Shown here: positions 5,901-14,479 of the stretch, in pieces
Numbering within the stretch: position 1 is the stretch's first letter
How the letters are laid out: each line of letters starts with the position of its first letter
Source of the DNA: JABABD01 sp965530995
GTDB lineage: Bacteria > Bacteroidota > Bacteroidia > Flavobacteriales > Flavobacteriaceae
Length of the DNA: 17,366 nucleotides
Assembly (NCBI GenBank): GCA_965530995.1
Contig: CBESOB010000035.1
Location: 1 to 17,366 of the forward strand
Direction: 5' to 3'
Notes under the pieces: model-generated
Seen by the model: only the letters and a program-made list of their open reading frames with translations
Told to the model about the DNA's origin: nothing
Database searches by the model: none
Translations under genes and position numbers: made by a program

Positions 5901-7742
5901 GAACGTATTGTTCTTTTTATTTATATCCGCCATCATTTCTTTGGGGTCTATGACAATGGACTTAATGTCGTTTTTAGACTTGTTTATGCTAAAGGTATAG
6001 GTAGGATAGGCCCAAGCCCAATCATTGAGTACTTTTCTTGGAACGCTACTTGGTTTTTCACCTCGCATCATTTGTAAAGGTATGTAGAATAGCTCTTTTG
6101 TGCCATCGGCGTATTCAACTTCTAGGTCAATTGGCATAGGCATTAACCCTATTCGTTCTAATTGAATAGAGACAATTCCGTTGTTTTCTTCAACCGATTT
6201 TATACCGTAGTCAATTGTATTTGTGGTCTGTGTCCAGTCCATTAAATACCAATCCAGTTCTAGGCCAGATACTTTTTCTGCAGAACGCTTGATGTCGTTT
6301 GGCGTAGGGTGCTTGAAAACGAAATCATTAAAATATTTTTTCAAGGTTTTTTTCAAGTTTTCTTCGCCGATCACATAGCCCAATTGCGCCAGAAAAACAG
6401 CCCCTTTGCTATATGCGGAGGCACCATAAGAACGATTGTATGCATAGCGGTCTGCATGGGTTGTTTGTGCTTGTTCCCTGCCCGATGTTGCCAATCCTAG
6501 ATATCCCTTATAGGACCCAGAATTAGGATTGGGTTTGTTTCGACCTAATACCTCATCCATGGCGTGTGCACTAATATAACTAGCAAACCCCTCATCCATC
6601 CATTCGTGTTTGGCTTCATTTGATGCTAATAGAAATTGAAACCAGGTATGTGCCAACTCATGGGAGGCGGTGCCTAGTAATCCGTTGAAATTACTTCCCC
6701 CGGTAATAAGGGTACACATAGCATATTCCATACCACCATCCCCTCCTTGAATAAATGAATATTGTTCATATGGATACTCACCAATATTCTTACTGAAATA
6801 ATTCATTAACTCAACGGCCTTGGGTTGAAGTTTTTTCCAATTATCGGTTACTTTAGGGTCCTTTTTATAAAAAAAATGAAGCATTGGCCCATTAGGTACT
6901 TGCGCTGTGTCGTGTACGTAATCTGGATCTGCCGCCCATGTAAAATCATGTACTTTAGGGGCTTTGAAATGCCAACTTAATTTATTGCCTTTTGAAGAAG
7001 ATACATTTCCCGTTTGGTATCCATGACCAATTTCATTAGGATTTTGTAGATAGCCAGTTCCACCAATCACATAATCCTTATCTATGTGAATAGTAACATC
7101 AAAATCTCCCCAAACCCCATGGAATTCTCGAGCTATATAAGGGTCGGCATGCCAGCCTTCAAAATCGTATTCTGCTAATTTTGGATACCACTGAGTCATC
7201 GAAAAGTCAACTCCATCATTATTATTTCTTCCAGAACGACGAATCTGAACAGGCACTTGAGCATCGAATTCCATATCAAATGTTACCTTTTCGCCGGGCA
7301 GTATTGGTGAGTTAAGTTTGACCTCTAATATGGTCCCAACTGTTTCATACGATATCATCTTGCCATTCTGTTTGAGGGAATTTACTTTGATATAGCCGAC
7401 CTCATCAGGTTTCAACTTACTTATCCTGTCTTTTACCCTTCTATCTGGATCTGAAATGGTGCGAGAACGCACATCCATTTCACTGCCCGGTTGAAACGCA
7501 TTGAAATATAAATGATAGAAGACCTTATCAAGATTATCGGGCGAATTATTAGTGTAGACCAAGGTTTGCTTGCCTTTGTAACGAAAATTCTCAGCATCTA
7601 CATCGATATCCATGGTATAGTCGACATGTTGCTGCCAATATCCCGAAGTATTCATTTGTGATTCTACAACGACGTCTTTCGTTCCTTTACAGCCTAGTGC
7701 AACAATAAAAATTGCAACGAGACCAGTGTGTACTTTTTTCAT
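5898..7742 (-). CDS. M1-family metallopeptidase (aminopeptidase-like) lipoprotein
   Basis: This is a zinc aminopeptidase-like enzyme, probably exported and lipid-anchored. Residues 1-17 form a signal peptide with Cys18 as the likely lipobox residue (ALGC). An N-terminal beta-saddle domain spans about 35-260. The exopeptidase motif reads GGMEY at 336-340 instead of the textbook GAMEN, a form seen in Bacteroidota members. The zinc site is textbook: HELAH at 361-365 and Glu384 in WMDEGFASY, exactly 18 residues after the second His. Tyr444 in AYSKGAVFL matches the transition-state Tyr. At 614 residues it has the catalytic unit plus a short C-terminal part, without the long helical ERAP-type domain of PepN. 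It is the last gene of the minus-strand operon, 12 bp after the S8 protease, and may trim peptides released by that enzyme. The ATG at 7742 is the only one that leaves an intact signal peptide. Confidence 0.93.
   Translation of the reverse strand: MKKVHTGLVAIFIVALGCKGTKDVVVESQMNTSGYWQQHVDYTMDIDVDAENFRYKGKQTLVYTNNSPDNLDKVFYHLYFNAFQPGSEMDVRSRTISDPDRRVKDRISKLKPDEVGYIKVNSLKQNGKMISYETVGTILEVKLNSPILPGEKVTFDMEFDAQVPVQIRRSGRNNNDGVDFSMTQWYPKLAEYDFEGWHADPYIAREFHGVWGDFDVTIHIDKDYVIGGTGYLQNPNEIGHGYQTGNVSSSKGNKLSWHFKAPKVHDFTWAADPDYVHDTAQVPNGPMLHFFYKKDPKVTDNWKKLQPKAVELMNYFSKNIGEYPYEQYSFIQGGDGGMEYAMCTLITGGSNFNGLLGTASHELAHTWFQFLLASNEAKHEWMDEGFASYISAHAMDEVLGRNKPNPNSGSYKGYLGLATSGREQAQTTHADRYAYNRSYGASAYSKGAVFLAQLGYVIGEENLKKTLKKYFNDFVFKHPTPNDIKRSAEKVSGLELDWYLMDWTQTTNTIDYGIKSVEENNGIVSIQLERIGLMPMPIDLEVEYADGTKELFYIPLQMMRGEKPSSVPRKVLNDWAWAYPTYTFSINKSKNDIKSIVIDPKEMMADINKKNNTF
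5900..5922 (+). terminator. Rho-independent terminator candidate for the GCS2/M14 operon
   Basis: On the plus strand AGAAC and GTTCT pair around a five-base GTATT loop and are followed by TTTTATTTAT. It begins 10 bases after the M14 stop and lies in the last codons of the convergent M1 gene. The stem is short (five pairs, two G-C), so it is a candidate only. Confidence 0.4.
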
Positions 7743-7754
7743 TTTTTCATGGTA

Positions 7755-9350
7755 TTATTTAATTTGAGAGGCCATCACAAGCGCGTTATAAGCGTTTGCA
7801 GATTTACCGGACCTTGAAAGGTCAGCAAAAGGCTTCACATTATTTGGGTCGCCTCCAACAACGACTTTAGCCTTTAAGGGTAGTCCAGAATCCATAATGA
7901 CCTGTTTTACTTGTGAGGCTTTCAATTTTGGGTAATAAGACCTAATAAGCGCTGCAATACCTGCTACTGCCGGAGCCGCCATTGAGGTCCCTCCCTGCGT
8001 TTTATATTCGTTTTCTGGCATAGTGGAATATATTTCCCCACCTGGGGCAAATACATCAACATTGGTCTTCCCGTAATTTGAAAAATTTGACACTAATTTA
8101 GATCCATATTTAGGGTCAAGCGCTCCAACTGAAATATAATTGGCAGAAATTTCGGCCCCATTTACATTATCATTGGGATAAGTAGGTGTAACGTCTATAT
8201 TTTCGCTATCGTTACCTGCTGCGTGTACGAATAATACATCTTTGCTTTCTGCATATTTAATGGCTTCGTGCACCCAATCGCTATGTGTTGTATAGCTTTT
8301 GCCAAAACTTCCGTTAATGATTTTTGCACCATTATCAACGGCATATCTGATTCCTAATGCGATATCTTTATCATACTCGTCTCCATTAGGAACCGCCCTA
8401 ACCGACATAATTCTCACATTGTTCGCAACACCATTAACGCCTTTACCGTTATTGCGCTCAGCAGCAATTATTCCGGCAACATGAGTCCCATGACTTTCAG
8501 TTTTTTTCACTGGTTTTACGTTGGCATTACCATAGTTACGATCCTTAATGTCATCAACATTATCTCCAACAATCGATCTACCGTCAAACTCGGTGTTTAA
8601 ATTGAAATTAAGCTGTTCCGTCACGCTTTCGGCATACTCTTCAATATCCGCAAGTGTCAGGTCTCTATCGTACAACCACATCTGAATGTTTTTAGCCTGC
8701 ATCAAAGCTTGGTTGTTTGGGTCGTTGATCGTCATGACATCTTCTTTTGAATAGGTGTCTTTTTTCAATTGATTACGCAAAGTTTCTTGAGCCGGAGGCA
8801 CTTGTTGCAGCAAGGCGTCAATGTTTTGTTGGATTGAAAGGGTTTCGGTTTTTTTCTTTTGAAGATCAGCCTGCGCTTCAGCATATGCTGGATGAGAGGT
8901 CATTTTCTTGGATACAATTCTTGTCATTTCCAATTGTTCATTATAAGAATCGCCAAGAAAGTTCCATCCGTGAATATCATCTACATATCCATTTTTATCG
9001 TCATCAATACCATTTCCGGCAATTTCACCGCTATTTTTCCATATAACACCATCAAGATCTTCATGGTCAATATCGATGCCTGAATCAATAACGGCAACAA
9101 TTACTTGTTGACCTTTTTTCCCCTTTAATATTTCGGAATAAGCCTTATCAATACTCATTCCTGGTACGGTATCCTTTACCAAGTCGAGGTGACCCCAGGT
9201 TTGCTTTTCCTTTTCTGTTAATTCTTGCTCTTTTATTGGGGTGTTATCAATATTTTCAATAGGGGTACTTAAGATTTCTGAAGGACCACCGCAACTAGAG
9301 ATGATTACGGCAGCTGAAATCGACAGGGCAAGCGATTTAAAATGTTTCAT
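7755..9350 (-). CDS. S8-family subtilisin-like serine protease lipoprotein
   Basis: This is an exported, lipid-anchored serine endopeptidase. The signal peptide ends at the lipobox ISSC (Cys20). The catalytic triad is complete: Asp89 in VIAVIDSGIDIDHEDL, His287 in ESHGTHVAGI, Ser456 in GGTSMAAPAVAG, with oxyanion Asn380 in HAAGNDS. Between the Asp and His motifs lies an insertion of about 150 residues (135-285), rich in Lys, Gln and Glu and predicted helical, such as QADLQKKKTETLSIQQNID; ordinary subtilisins have about 30 residues there. A calcium-loop-like sequence, GNGIDDDKNGYVDD (113-126), follows the Asp motif. There is no obvious I9 propeptide and no type IX secretion C-terminal domain, consistent with a membrane lipoprotein. 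It is the middle gene of the operon, 22 bp after the MBL hydrolase and 12 bp before the M1 peptidase. Confidence 0.95.
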   Translation of the reverse strand: MKHFKSLALSISAAVIISSCGGPSEILSTPIENIDNTPIKEQELTEKEKQTWGHLDLVKDTVPGMSIDKAYSEILKGKKGQQVIVAVIDSGIDIDHEDLDGVIWKNSGEIAGNGIDDDKNGYVDDIHGWNFLGDSYNEQLEMTRIVSKKMTSHPAYAEAQADLQKKKTETLSIQQNIDALLQQVPPAQETLRNQLKKDTYSKEDVMTINDPNNQALMQAKNIQMWLYDRDLTLADIEEYAESVTEQLNFNLNTEFDGRSIVGDNVDDIKDRNYGNANVKPVKKTESHGTHVAGIIAAERNNGKGVNGVANNVRIMSVRAVPNGDEYDKDIALGIRYAVDNGAKIINGSFGKSYTTHSDWVHEAIKYAESKDVLFVHAAGNDSENIDVTPTYPNDNVNGAEISANYISVGALDPKYGSKLVSNFSNYGKTNVDVFAPGGEIYSTMPENEYKTQGGTSMAAPAVAGIAALIRSYYPKLKASQVKQVIMDSGLPLKAKVVVGGDPNNVKPFADLSRSGKSANAYNALVMASQIK

Positions 9351-9372
9351 TTGTAATAAATTCGTTAATGTT

Positions 9373-10230
9373 TTAAAAAATATCCTTGCAGCTGAATACT
9401 TCGTTTAAACGAACGCCTTTTTCAGTATGTTTAACAGTAATAATTTCGTTATGGGCGTCGTGCTCCAAAAATAAGTAATAATTATTTTTTGCAGCGAGAT
9501 TCAAGAATTTTTCTTTTTCGTCTAAGGTGAGTAAAGGCCTTGTGTCATAACCCATGACAAATGGAATTGGTATGTGCCCAGCTGTTGGAAGTAAATCGGC
9601 CATGAAACAAATGGTTTTCCCCTCATAAGCTATCATTGGGATCATTTGTTTATCGGTATGCCCGTTCGCAAAGAAAATACCAAAGCCCAATGCGGAATCC
9701 TTGATAATATCTTGTTTAGGAAGCGCAGTGAATTTCACTTGGCCACTTTGTTCCATAGGCATTATATTCTCGACCAAAAAAGAAGCTTTTTCTCGTTTGT
9801 TAGGCTGTGTTGCCCATTTCCAATGGTCTTCATTGCTCCAGAAAGTAGCGTTCTTGAAAGCAGGTTCGTATCCAGTTCTGTCTTTGTTCCACTGGACGCT
9901 ACCTCCACAATGATCAAAATGCAAATGCGTCATGAAAACATCAGTAATATCATTTCTATGAAAACCATATTTTTTTAATGAAGCGTCTATTGAATCATTT
10001 CCCCAGAGATAATAATATCCATAGAATTTATCACTTTGTTTGTTGCCCATTCCGGTATCAACCAGTATGAGGCGTTTTCCGTCTTCAATCAATAAGCAAC
10101 GCGCCGCAATATCGATCATGTTATTAGTATCGGCAGGGTTGGTCTTTTGCCAAAGTGATTTAGGGACAACACCAAACATGGCGCCACCGTCAAGTTTGAA
10201 ATTACCAGCATTTATGGGATATAGTCTCAT
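9373..10230 (-). CDS. Metallo-beta-lactamase-fold hydrolase, lactonase/MPH-like
   Basis: This is a di-zinc hydrolase of the MBL superfamily, cytoplasmic because no signal peptide is visible. The metal motifs are all present: HLHFDH at 102-107, His191 in NGHTDKQ, Asp212 in MADLLPT and His257 in LEHDAHNE. The overall HxHxDH...H...D...H pattern and the 285-residue length match the branch holding quorum-quenching lactonases and methyl-parathion-hydrolase-like enzymes, but substrate cannot be assigned and many relatives are uncharacterised. It is the first gene of the minus-strand operon with the S8 and M1 peptidases. Its ATG at 10230 is only 36 bp from the divergent permease start, so its promoter probably overlaps the permease 5' end. 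MRLYPINAGNFKLDGGAMFG is the typical family N-terminus and supports this start. Confidence 0.9.
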   Translation of the reverse strand: MRLYPINAGNFKLDGGAMFGVVPKSLWQKTNPADTNNMIDIAARCLLIEDGKRLILVDTGMGNKQSDKFYGYYYLWGNDSIDASLKKYGFHRNDITDVFMTHLHFDHCGGSVQWNKDRTGYEPAFKNATFWSNEDHWKWATQPNKREKASFLVENIMPMEQSGQVKFTALPKQDIIKDSALGFGIFFANGHTDKQMIPMIAYEGKTICFMADLLPTAGHIPIPFVMGYDTRPLLTLDEKEKFLNLAAKNNYYLFLEHDAHNEIITVKHTEKGVRLNEVFSCKDIF

Positions 10231-10266
10231 AGTATTGCAAAATATGAAAACCGAGCGAAAAATACC

Positions 10267-12543
10267 ATGGCCTTAAGAAATTGTTTTGATTTTAAGACTA
10301 ACAAAAAAAAGCCTATTTTCGGATTATATTATAATAATTTGAAGAAACTCGAAAGAAGCCTATCCCTTACATCGGTCATTGCCATTAGTATTGGCGGTAT
10401 GTTGGGTAGTGGAATTTTTGTTCTTCCTGGATTGGCAGCCGCTAAAACAGGGTCGTCGGTTTGGCTTGCCTATTTACTTGCTGCTATCTGTATTTTGCCG
10501 GCGGCGCTTTCAAAATCAGAATTGGCTACAGCCATGCCGTCGTCTGGAGGTACTTATGTTTATATTGAGCGCGCTTTCGGACCGATTTTTGGAACGATCT
10601 CTGGCATAGGTCTGTGGTTGTCACTGCTCTTAAAAAGCTCTTTTGCCCTAGTTGGTTTTGGCGCCTATCTTTCGGTTTTGGTAAAAATTGATGCAGGCTA
10701 TACAAAGTATATTGCATTGTTCTTTTTACTTATAATATTGTTCCTTAATATTTTTGGAGTAAAAAAGGTCGGAAAGGTTCAAATAGTAATTGTTGTCATT
10801 AGTCTTATTAGTTTGAGTTTGGTTCTAATCTTTGGACTTCCTAATGTAAAGCCTGAATTATTAGATCCCTTTTTACTTGATGGTAATTATGGTCTTATTT
10901 CTACAGTGGCCTTTGTGTATATATCATATGCTGGAGTTACAAAAATTGCGGCGATTGCCGGAGAAATTAAAAACCCAAGCCGGAACCTTCCTATTGCGAT
11001 GATGCTATCATTGGTAATCATTACTGTTATTTATGTTTTTGTAGCCTTCGTTTTGGTTGGAAACATTCCCTTGGAAGAATTAAAAACAGATATCAGGCCA
11101 ATTCATACAGTTTCCAAATTACTTGGAGGCACATACATTGGCTATATAGCGGCGGGTGTTGGTGTTATTACCTTAATATCTATGGCAAATTCGGGAGTAT
11201 TAGCATCTTCAAGATTTCCGTTTGCCATGGCAAGAGATAAATTATTGCCAAGGTTCATGACGAAAATTCACTCTAAATACCTCACGCCCATTAGTACTAT
11301 AATCATGACCTGCATTGCAATGGGATTGGTCATTGTCTTGCTTGATGTGGTCAAGATTGCGAAACTCGCCAGCGCCTTTAAAGTGATGATGTTTATTTTG
11401 GTTAATTTTGCAGTTATTGTTTTAAGAGAAACATCGACACAGTGGTACAAACCTACATACCGATCACCTTTTTATCCATTTATACAGATATTCGGGATCA
11501 TTAGCGGAATCGTACTTTTGGTCTTCCTAGGAGTAATGCCCTTATTGGCGATTTTAGCTATAACCGTTCTCGGTATCCTGATTTATTTTAAGTATGGTTC
11601 GAAAACATCACGAACAGGGGTTCTTAGAAAATACGGACACAGGCCAGCCCTTTATCTGTTATACAAAAAGAAGAACGCGGAAAAACACTTAATTGACGAC
11701 AACATCATAATCGATGAAGGCTTTTTAGATGGAGAGCTAGTTAAGGATGCGGGTGTTGTAGTGCCATTACTGGGTAATGAGACCTCACCAGAAATGCTTG
11801 TTGAAATTGGTTCCGCACTAAATGCCAAAACTACTTTACAAGCAGTACATATCACCGAAGTGCCAAACCAAACATTCTTGGACGCCATGATCGAGGAAAA
11901 CCCAAAAATCAATTCGTTGGCAAGGCGATTCTCAATATTGGAAGCCTCAAAGAACATTGATATTGACTTTGAATCGGTAGTGACACATAATATGTCAGAC
12001 ACCATTCACGAATTAAGTGACCAAACTAATTGCGATTGGTTAGTTGTGGGTTGGAACGGAAGAGCTAGAAGCGGCATCCTGATTAGTAATCCTATAGGAT
12101 GGTTATTGACCCACATCAATTCTAATTTCGCGCTATTCAAGGATAATGGAGTGCGCCACATCAGTAAAGTGCTCATTGCCTTGCGTCCCGGAAAGAATGA
12201 CAAGAATTTCATTGAAGTAGCTGATCGAATCGGGCAATTCTATAACGCTTCGTTCTCGTTATTAAGAGTGGTACCCGAAGACGTTTCAGATAAGGACCTG
12301 GTAGACATTATTGAATCTTCCAATGAGCTCTTGATTTCTTCAAAATCAGAATCTGAAGTTGTAATCATACGCTCTAATAATTCTATTGAAGCAATTTCTA
12401 AAGCGTCTGCAAGTTATGACCTGCTTATTCTAGGGACACCTCAAAAAGACAATTGGATCAGTGTGCTTTTTGGAACAGGTAAGGACAAATTTGTTGAAAA
12501 ATCTGCCTGTTCGGTCTTGAGATTGACAATGAAAGAGGCTTAA
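10267..12543 (+). CDS. APC-superfamily amino-acid permease with two C-terminal universal-stress-protein domains
   Basis: This is an inner-membrane secondary transporter, probably for amino acids. About twelve membrane helices run from 35 to 440. The first carries the substrate-site signature SIGGMLGSGIFVLPG (41-55), the glycine-rich unwound helix of APC transporters, and helix 6 carries AFVYISYAGVTKIAAIAGEIKNP around 215-237. After the membrane part come two USP-like domains, about 493-625 and 630-755. The first ends in DWLVVGWNGRARSG, a G-x2-G nucleotide-loop-like motif; the second has DLLILGTP and the C-terminal CSVLRL strand. Such tails are thought to bind nucleotides or sense stress. The N-terminal 24 residues are basic and polar and look unlike the family. 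A TTG at 10339 would give LKKLERSLSL, a more typical beginning, so the start is uncertain. The antiporter gene follows after 60 bp on the same strand. Confidence 0.9.
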   Translation: MALRNCFDFKTNKKKPIFGLYYNNLKKLERSLSLTSVIAISIGGMLGSGIFVLPGLAAAKTGSSVWLAYLLAAICILPAALSKSELATAMPSSGGTYVYIERAFGPIFGTISGIGLWLSLLLKSSFALVGFGAYLSVLVKIDAGYTKYIALFFLLIILFLNIFGVKKVGKVQIVIVVISLISLSLVLIFGLPNVKPELLDPFLLDGNYGLISTVAFVYISYAGVTKIAAIAGEIKNPSRNLPIAMMLSLVIITVIYVFVAFVLVGNIPLEELKTDIRPIHTVSKLLGGTYIGYIAAGVGVITLISMANSGVLASSRFPFAMARDKLLPRFMTKIHSKYLTPISTIIMTCIAMGLVIVLLDVVKIAKLASAFKVMMFILVNFAVIVLRETSTQWYKPTYRSPFYPFIQIFGIISGIVLLVFLGVMPLLAILAITVLGILIYFKYGSKTSRTGVLRKYGHRPALYLLYKKKNAEKHLIDDNIIIDEGFLDGELVKDAGVVVPLLGNETSPEMLVEIGSALNAKTTLQAVHITEVPNQTFLDAMIEENPKINSLARRFSILEASKNIDIDFESVVTHNMSDTIHELSDQTNCDWLVVGWNGRARSGILISNPIGWLLTHINSNFALFKDNGVRHISKVLIALRPGKNDKNFIEVADRIGQFYNASFSLLRVVPEDVSDKDLVDIIESSNELLISSKSESEVVIIRSNNSIEAISKASASYDLLILGTPQKDNWISVLFGTGKDKFVEKSACSVLRLTMKEA

Positions 12544-12603
12544 AATTTTCATAAAGACCAGACTATTCTTATTAATTAGTAATTTAATGCCAAAATTTAG
12601 TGA

Positions 12604-14448
12604 ATGTTAGAATTAGGAGGTATAATAATACTGGGTATATTGGCACAGTGGTTTGCTTGGAAATTTAAGATTCCTGCAATTTTACCTTTAATACTAATCG
12701 GATTGCTAGTAGGTCCAATTTATGCCGAATTCTTTTCAGATGACGGCACTAAATGGATTGAACCTGTTTGGAATGGAAAAAAAGGTCTTTTTCCTGGAGA
12801 AGGATTGTATGACTTTGTTTCTCTAGCCATTAGTATTATTTTATTTGAAGGGGGATTAACACTTAAAAGCCATGAGGTAAAAAATGTTGGCCCTGTCATC
12901 ACCAAACTGATTACGATAGGTTCTGCCATTACCTTTTTTGGCGCTGGCATTGTAGCTCATTACACCTTTAACTTAAGCTGGGAGTTATCTTTTTTGTTCG
13001 CCGGTCTTATTATTGTAACTGGACCAACAGTTATCACGCCAATTTTAAGGAATATTCCTCTCAAAAAAGATGTGTCCGCAGTATTGAAATGGGAAGGCAT
13101 CTTAATTGATCCAATTGGCGCCTTGGTCGCAGTATTGGTCTTTGAATTTATTAGCGTTGGTGGCGGTGGAGGTTTTACTAAAACTGCTTTGATTGAGTTT
13201 GGAAAAATTTTACTTTTCGGAACAACCTTTGGATTTACTTTTGCCCATGCGCTGGCTTTTGCAATAAATAAAAAGTTTATCCCTCATTACTTGCTAAATG
13301 TAGTGTCTTTATCTACTGTATTGCTTGTTTTCGTTGAATCGGAAATATTTGCGCACGAATCAGGGCTTTTAGCTGTTGTAGTCATGGGAATGGTTTTAGC
13401 AAATAGCAAACTCCAGAACTTAAAAGAACTACTATATTTTAAAGAATCTTTAAGCGTTCTATTAATTTCAATACTGTTTATTTTATTGGCAGCGAATATT
13501 GATATTGAAGACTTACTACTACTATATAATTGGCAAACGGCTATTCTATTTGCTGTTGTGGTTTTTGTTATAAGACCTTTGGCTGTATTTTTGAGCACTA
13601 AGGGTTCAAGTTTAAAATTTAACGAAAAGTTGTTTATAAGCTGGGTCGGTCCTAGAGGTATTGTCGCAGCAGGAATTGCCTCTCTTTTTGGAGAAAAATT
13701 AATTAAGCAAGGGGTTGAAGGTGCCGAGTATATAACACCGCTTGTATTTATGATAGTTTTAGGTACTGTTTTACTTAATGCAACAACAGCGAGACTTTTT
13801 GCTAAAATTGTTGGCGTGTTTCTCAGAAAATCTGAAGGTATTTTAATAGTAGGTGCTTCTAAAATCTCTCGATTATTAGGACACTATTTAGAGAGTAATG
13901 GTAGGCATGTTGTGCTTATTGATAGCAATGAAACCAATATACGTAAATCAAAAGAATTAGGGCTGGAGGCAATTAACACGAATATCTACTCAGACCAATT
14001 AATGGATAATATCGAGTTGAATGATGTAGGTTACTTAATGGCGCTAACAGGGAGTCCGGATATTAATAAATATGCCATCAATAAATTTAGTAAGCAATTT
14101 GGCGAAAATGGATCGTTCAGATTGGTAACTACAGAAGAAATGAATGACCATACAAACAACCCAAAAGAAGGATTGTTTTCACACACCGATGATTATAACA
14201 CCTTGATCCAAGCAACCAATAAGTATCCGTCCATCCAAGAAATTGAATTAAAACACAAAGAACATTATCAAAAATTAGTAGAAATCACAAACAGTGACAA
14301 GGATATTATTCCTTTGTTCATTAAAGACGATAATGACGAACTTCATATTATCTCCGCTCATAACAAAGAAATAGACTCCATTGGGAAAAACTGGCAATTG
14401 GTGTATCTAGGAAAGCCCTTGGATGTTGAAAAGAGTTGGGATAATTAG
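12604..14448 (+). CDS. CPA1-type Na+(K+)/H+ antiporter with C-terminal RCK/TrkA-N-like domain
   Basis: This is an inner-membrane cation/proton exchanger of 614 residues for pH and ion homeostasis. About twelve helices span 1-405. Conserved CPA signatures include LFEGGLTL (80-87), TGPTVITPIL (139-148), WEGILIDPIGA with the transport Asp169 (163-173), and GPRGIVAAGIASL with the conserved Arg351. A Rossmann-like cytosolic domain starts at 412 (ILIVGASKISRLLG, then VVLIDSN at 437-442), as in RCK/TrkA-N regulators, followed by a C-terminal region to 614 that may be a divergent RCK_C. The glycine pattern is GASKIS rather than GxGxxG, so nucleotide binding may be altered. The start at 12604 gives a hydrophobic first helix straight away, as is normal. 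The permease gene ends 60 bp upstream, so cotranscription is likely but not certain. The 3' end faces the GH31 gene with 15 bp between stops. Confidence 0.93.
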   Translation: MLELGGIIILGILAQWFAWKFKIPAILPLILIGLLVGPIYAEFFSDDGTKWIEPVWNGKKGLFPGEGLYDFVSLAISIILFEGGLTLKSHEVKNVGPVITKLITIGSAITFFGAGIVAHYTFNLSWELSFLFAGLIIVTGPTVITPILRNIPLKKDVSAVLKWEGILIDPIGALVAVLVFEFISVGGGGGFTKTALIEFGKILLFGTTFGFTFAHALAFAINKKFIPHYLLNVVSLSTVLLVFVESEIFAHESGLLAVVVMGMVLANSKLQNLKELLYFKESLSVLLISILFILLAANIDIEDLLLLYNWQTAILFAVVVFVIRPLAVFLSTKGSSLKFNEKLFISWVGPRGIVAAGIASLFGEKLIKQGVEGAEYITPLVFMIVLGTVLLNATTARLFAKIVGVFLRKSEGILIVGASKISRLLGHYLESNGRHVVLIDSNETNIRKSKELGLEAINTNIYSDQLMDNIELNDVGYLMALTGSPDINKYAINKFSKQFGENGSFRLVTTEEMNDHTNNPKEGLFSHTDDYNTLIQATNKYPSIQEIELKHKEHYQKLVEITNSDKDIIPLFIKDDNDELHIISAHNKEIDSIGKNWQLVYLGKPLDVEKSWDN

Positions 14449-14462
14449 ATTGGGTAACAAAT

Positions 14463-14479
14463 ATTACATAATATGTAAT
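14463..14479. repeat. AT-rich palindrome at a convergent junction
   Basis: ATTACATA and TATGTAAT are perfect eight-base arms around a single A, covering the stop and final codons of the minus-strand GH31 gene and lying 14 bases past the antiporter stop. No T-run follows, so a classic intrinsic terminator is not supported. It may be a weak bidirectional hairpin or chance in AT-rich DNA. Confidence 0.3.

Noticed and set aside
9646..9978. Plus-strand open frame of 110 codons over the MBL hydrolase
   Set aside because: It is antisense to the conserved metal-binding region of the MBL enzyme, which explains the coding signal.
12616..12620. AGGAGG-like Shine-Dalgarno within the antiporter N-terminus
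   Set aside because: It encodes the Gly-Gly of the first helix, no in-frame ATG follows at suitable distance, and this phylum uses Shine-Dalgarno weakly.
12640..12657. TTGGCAC followed by TTTGC inside the antiporter gene, sigma-54-like
   Set aside because: The spacing is one base too long and it lies 37 bases inside the coding region with no gene start nearby.
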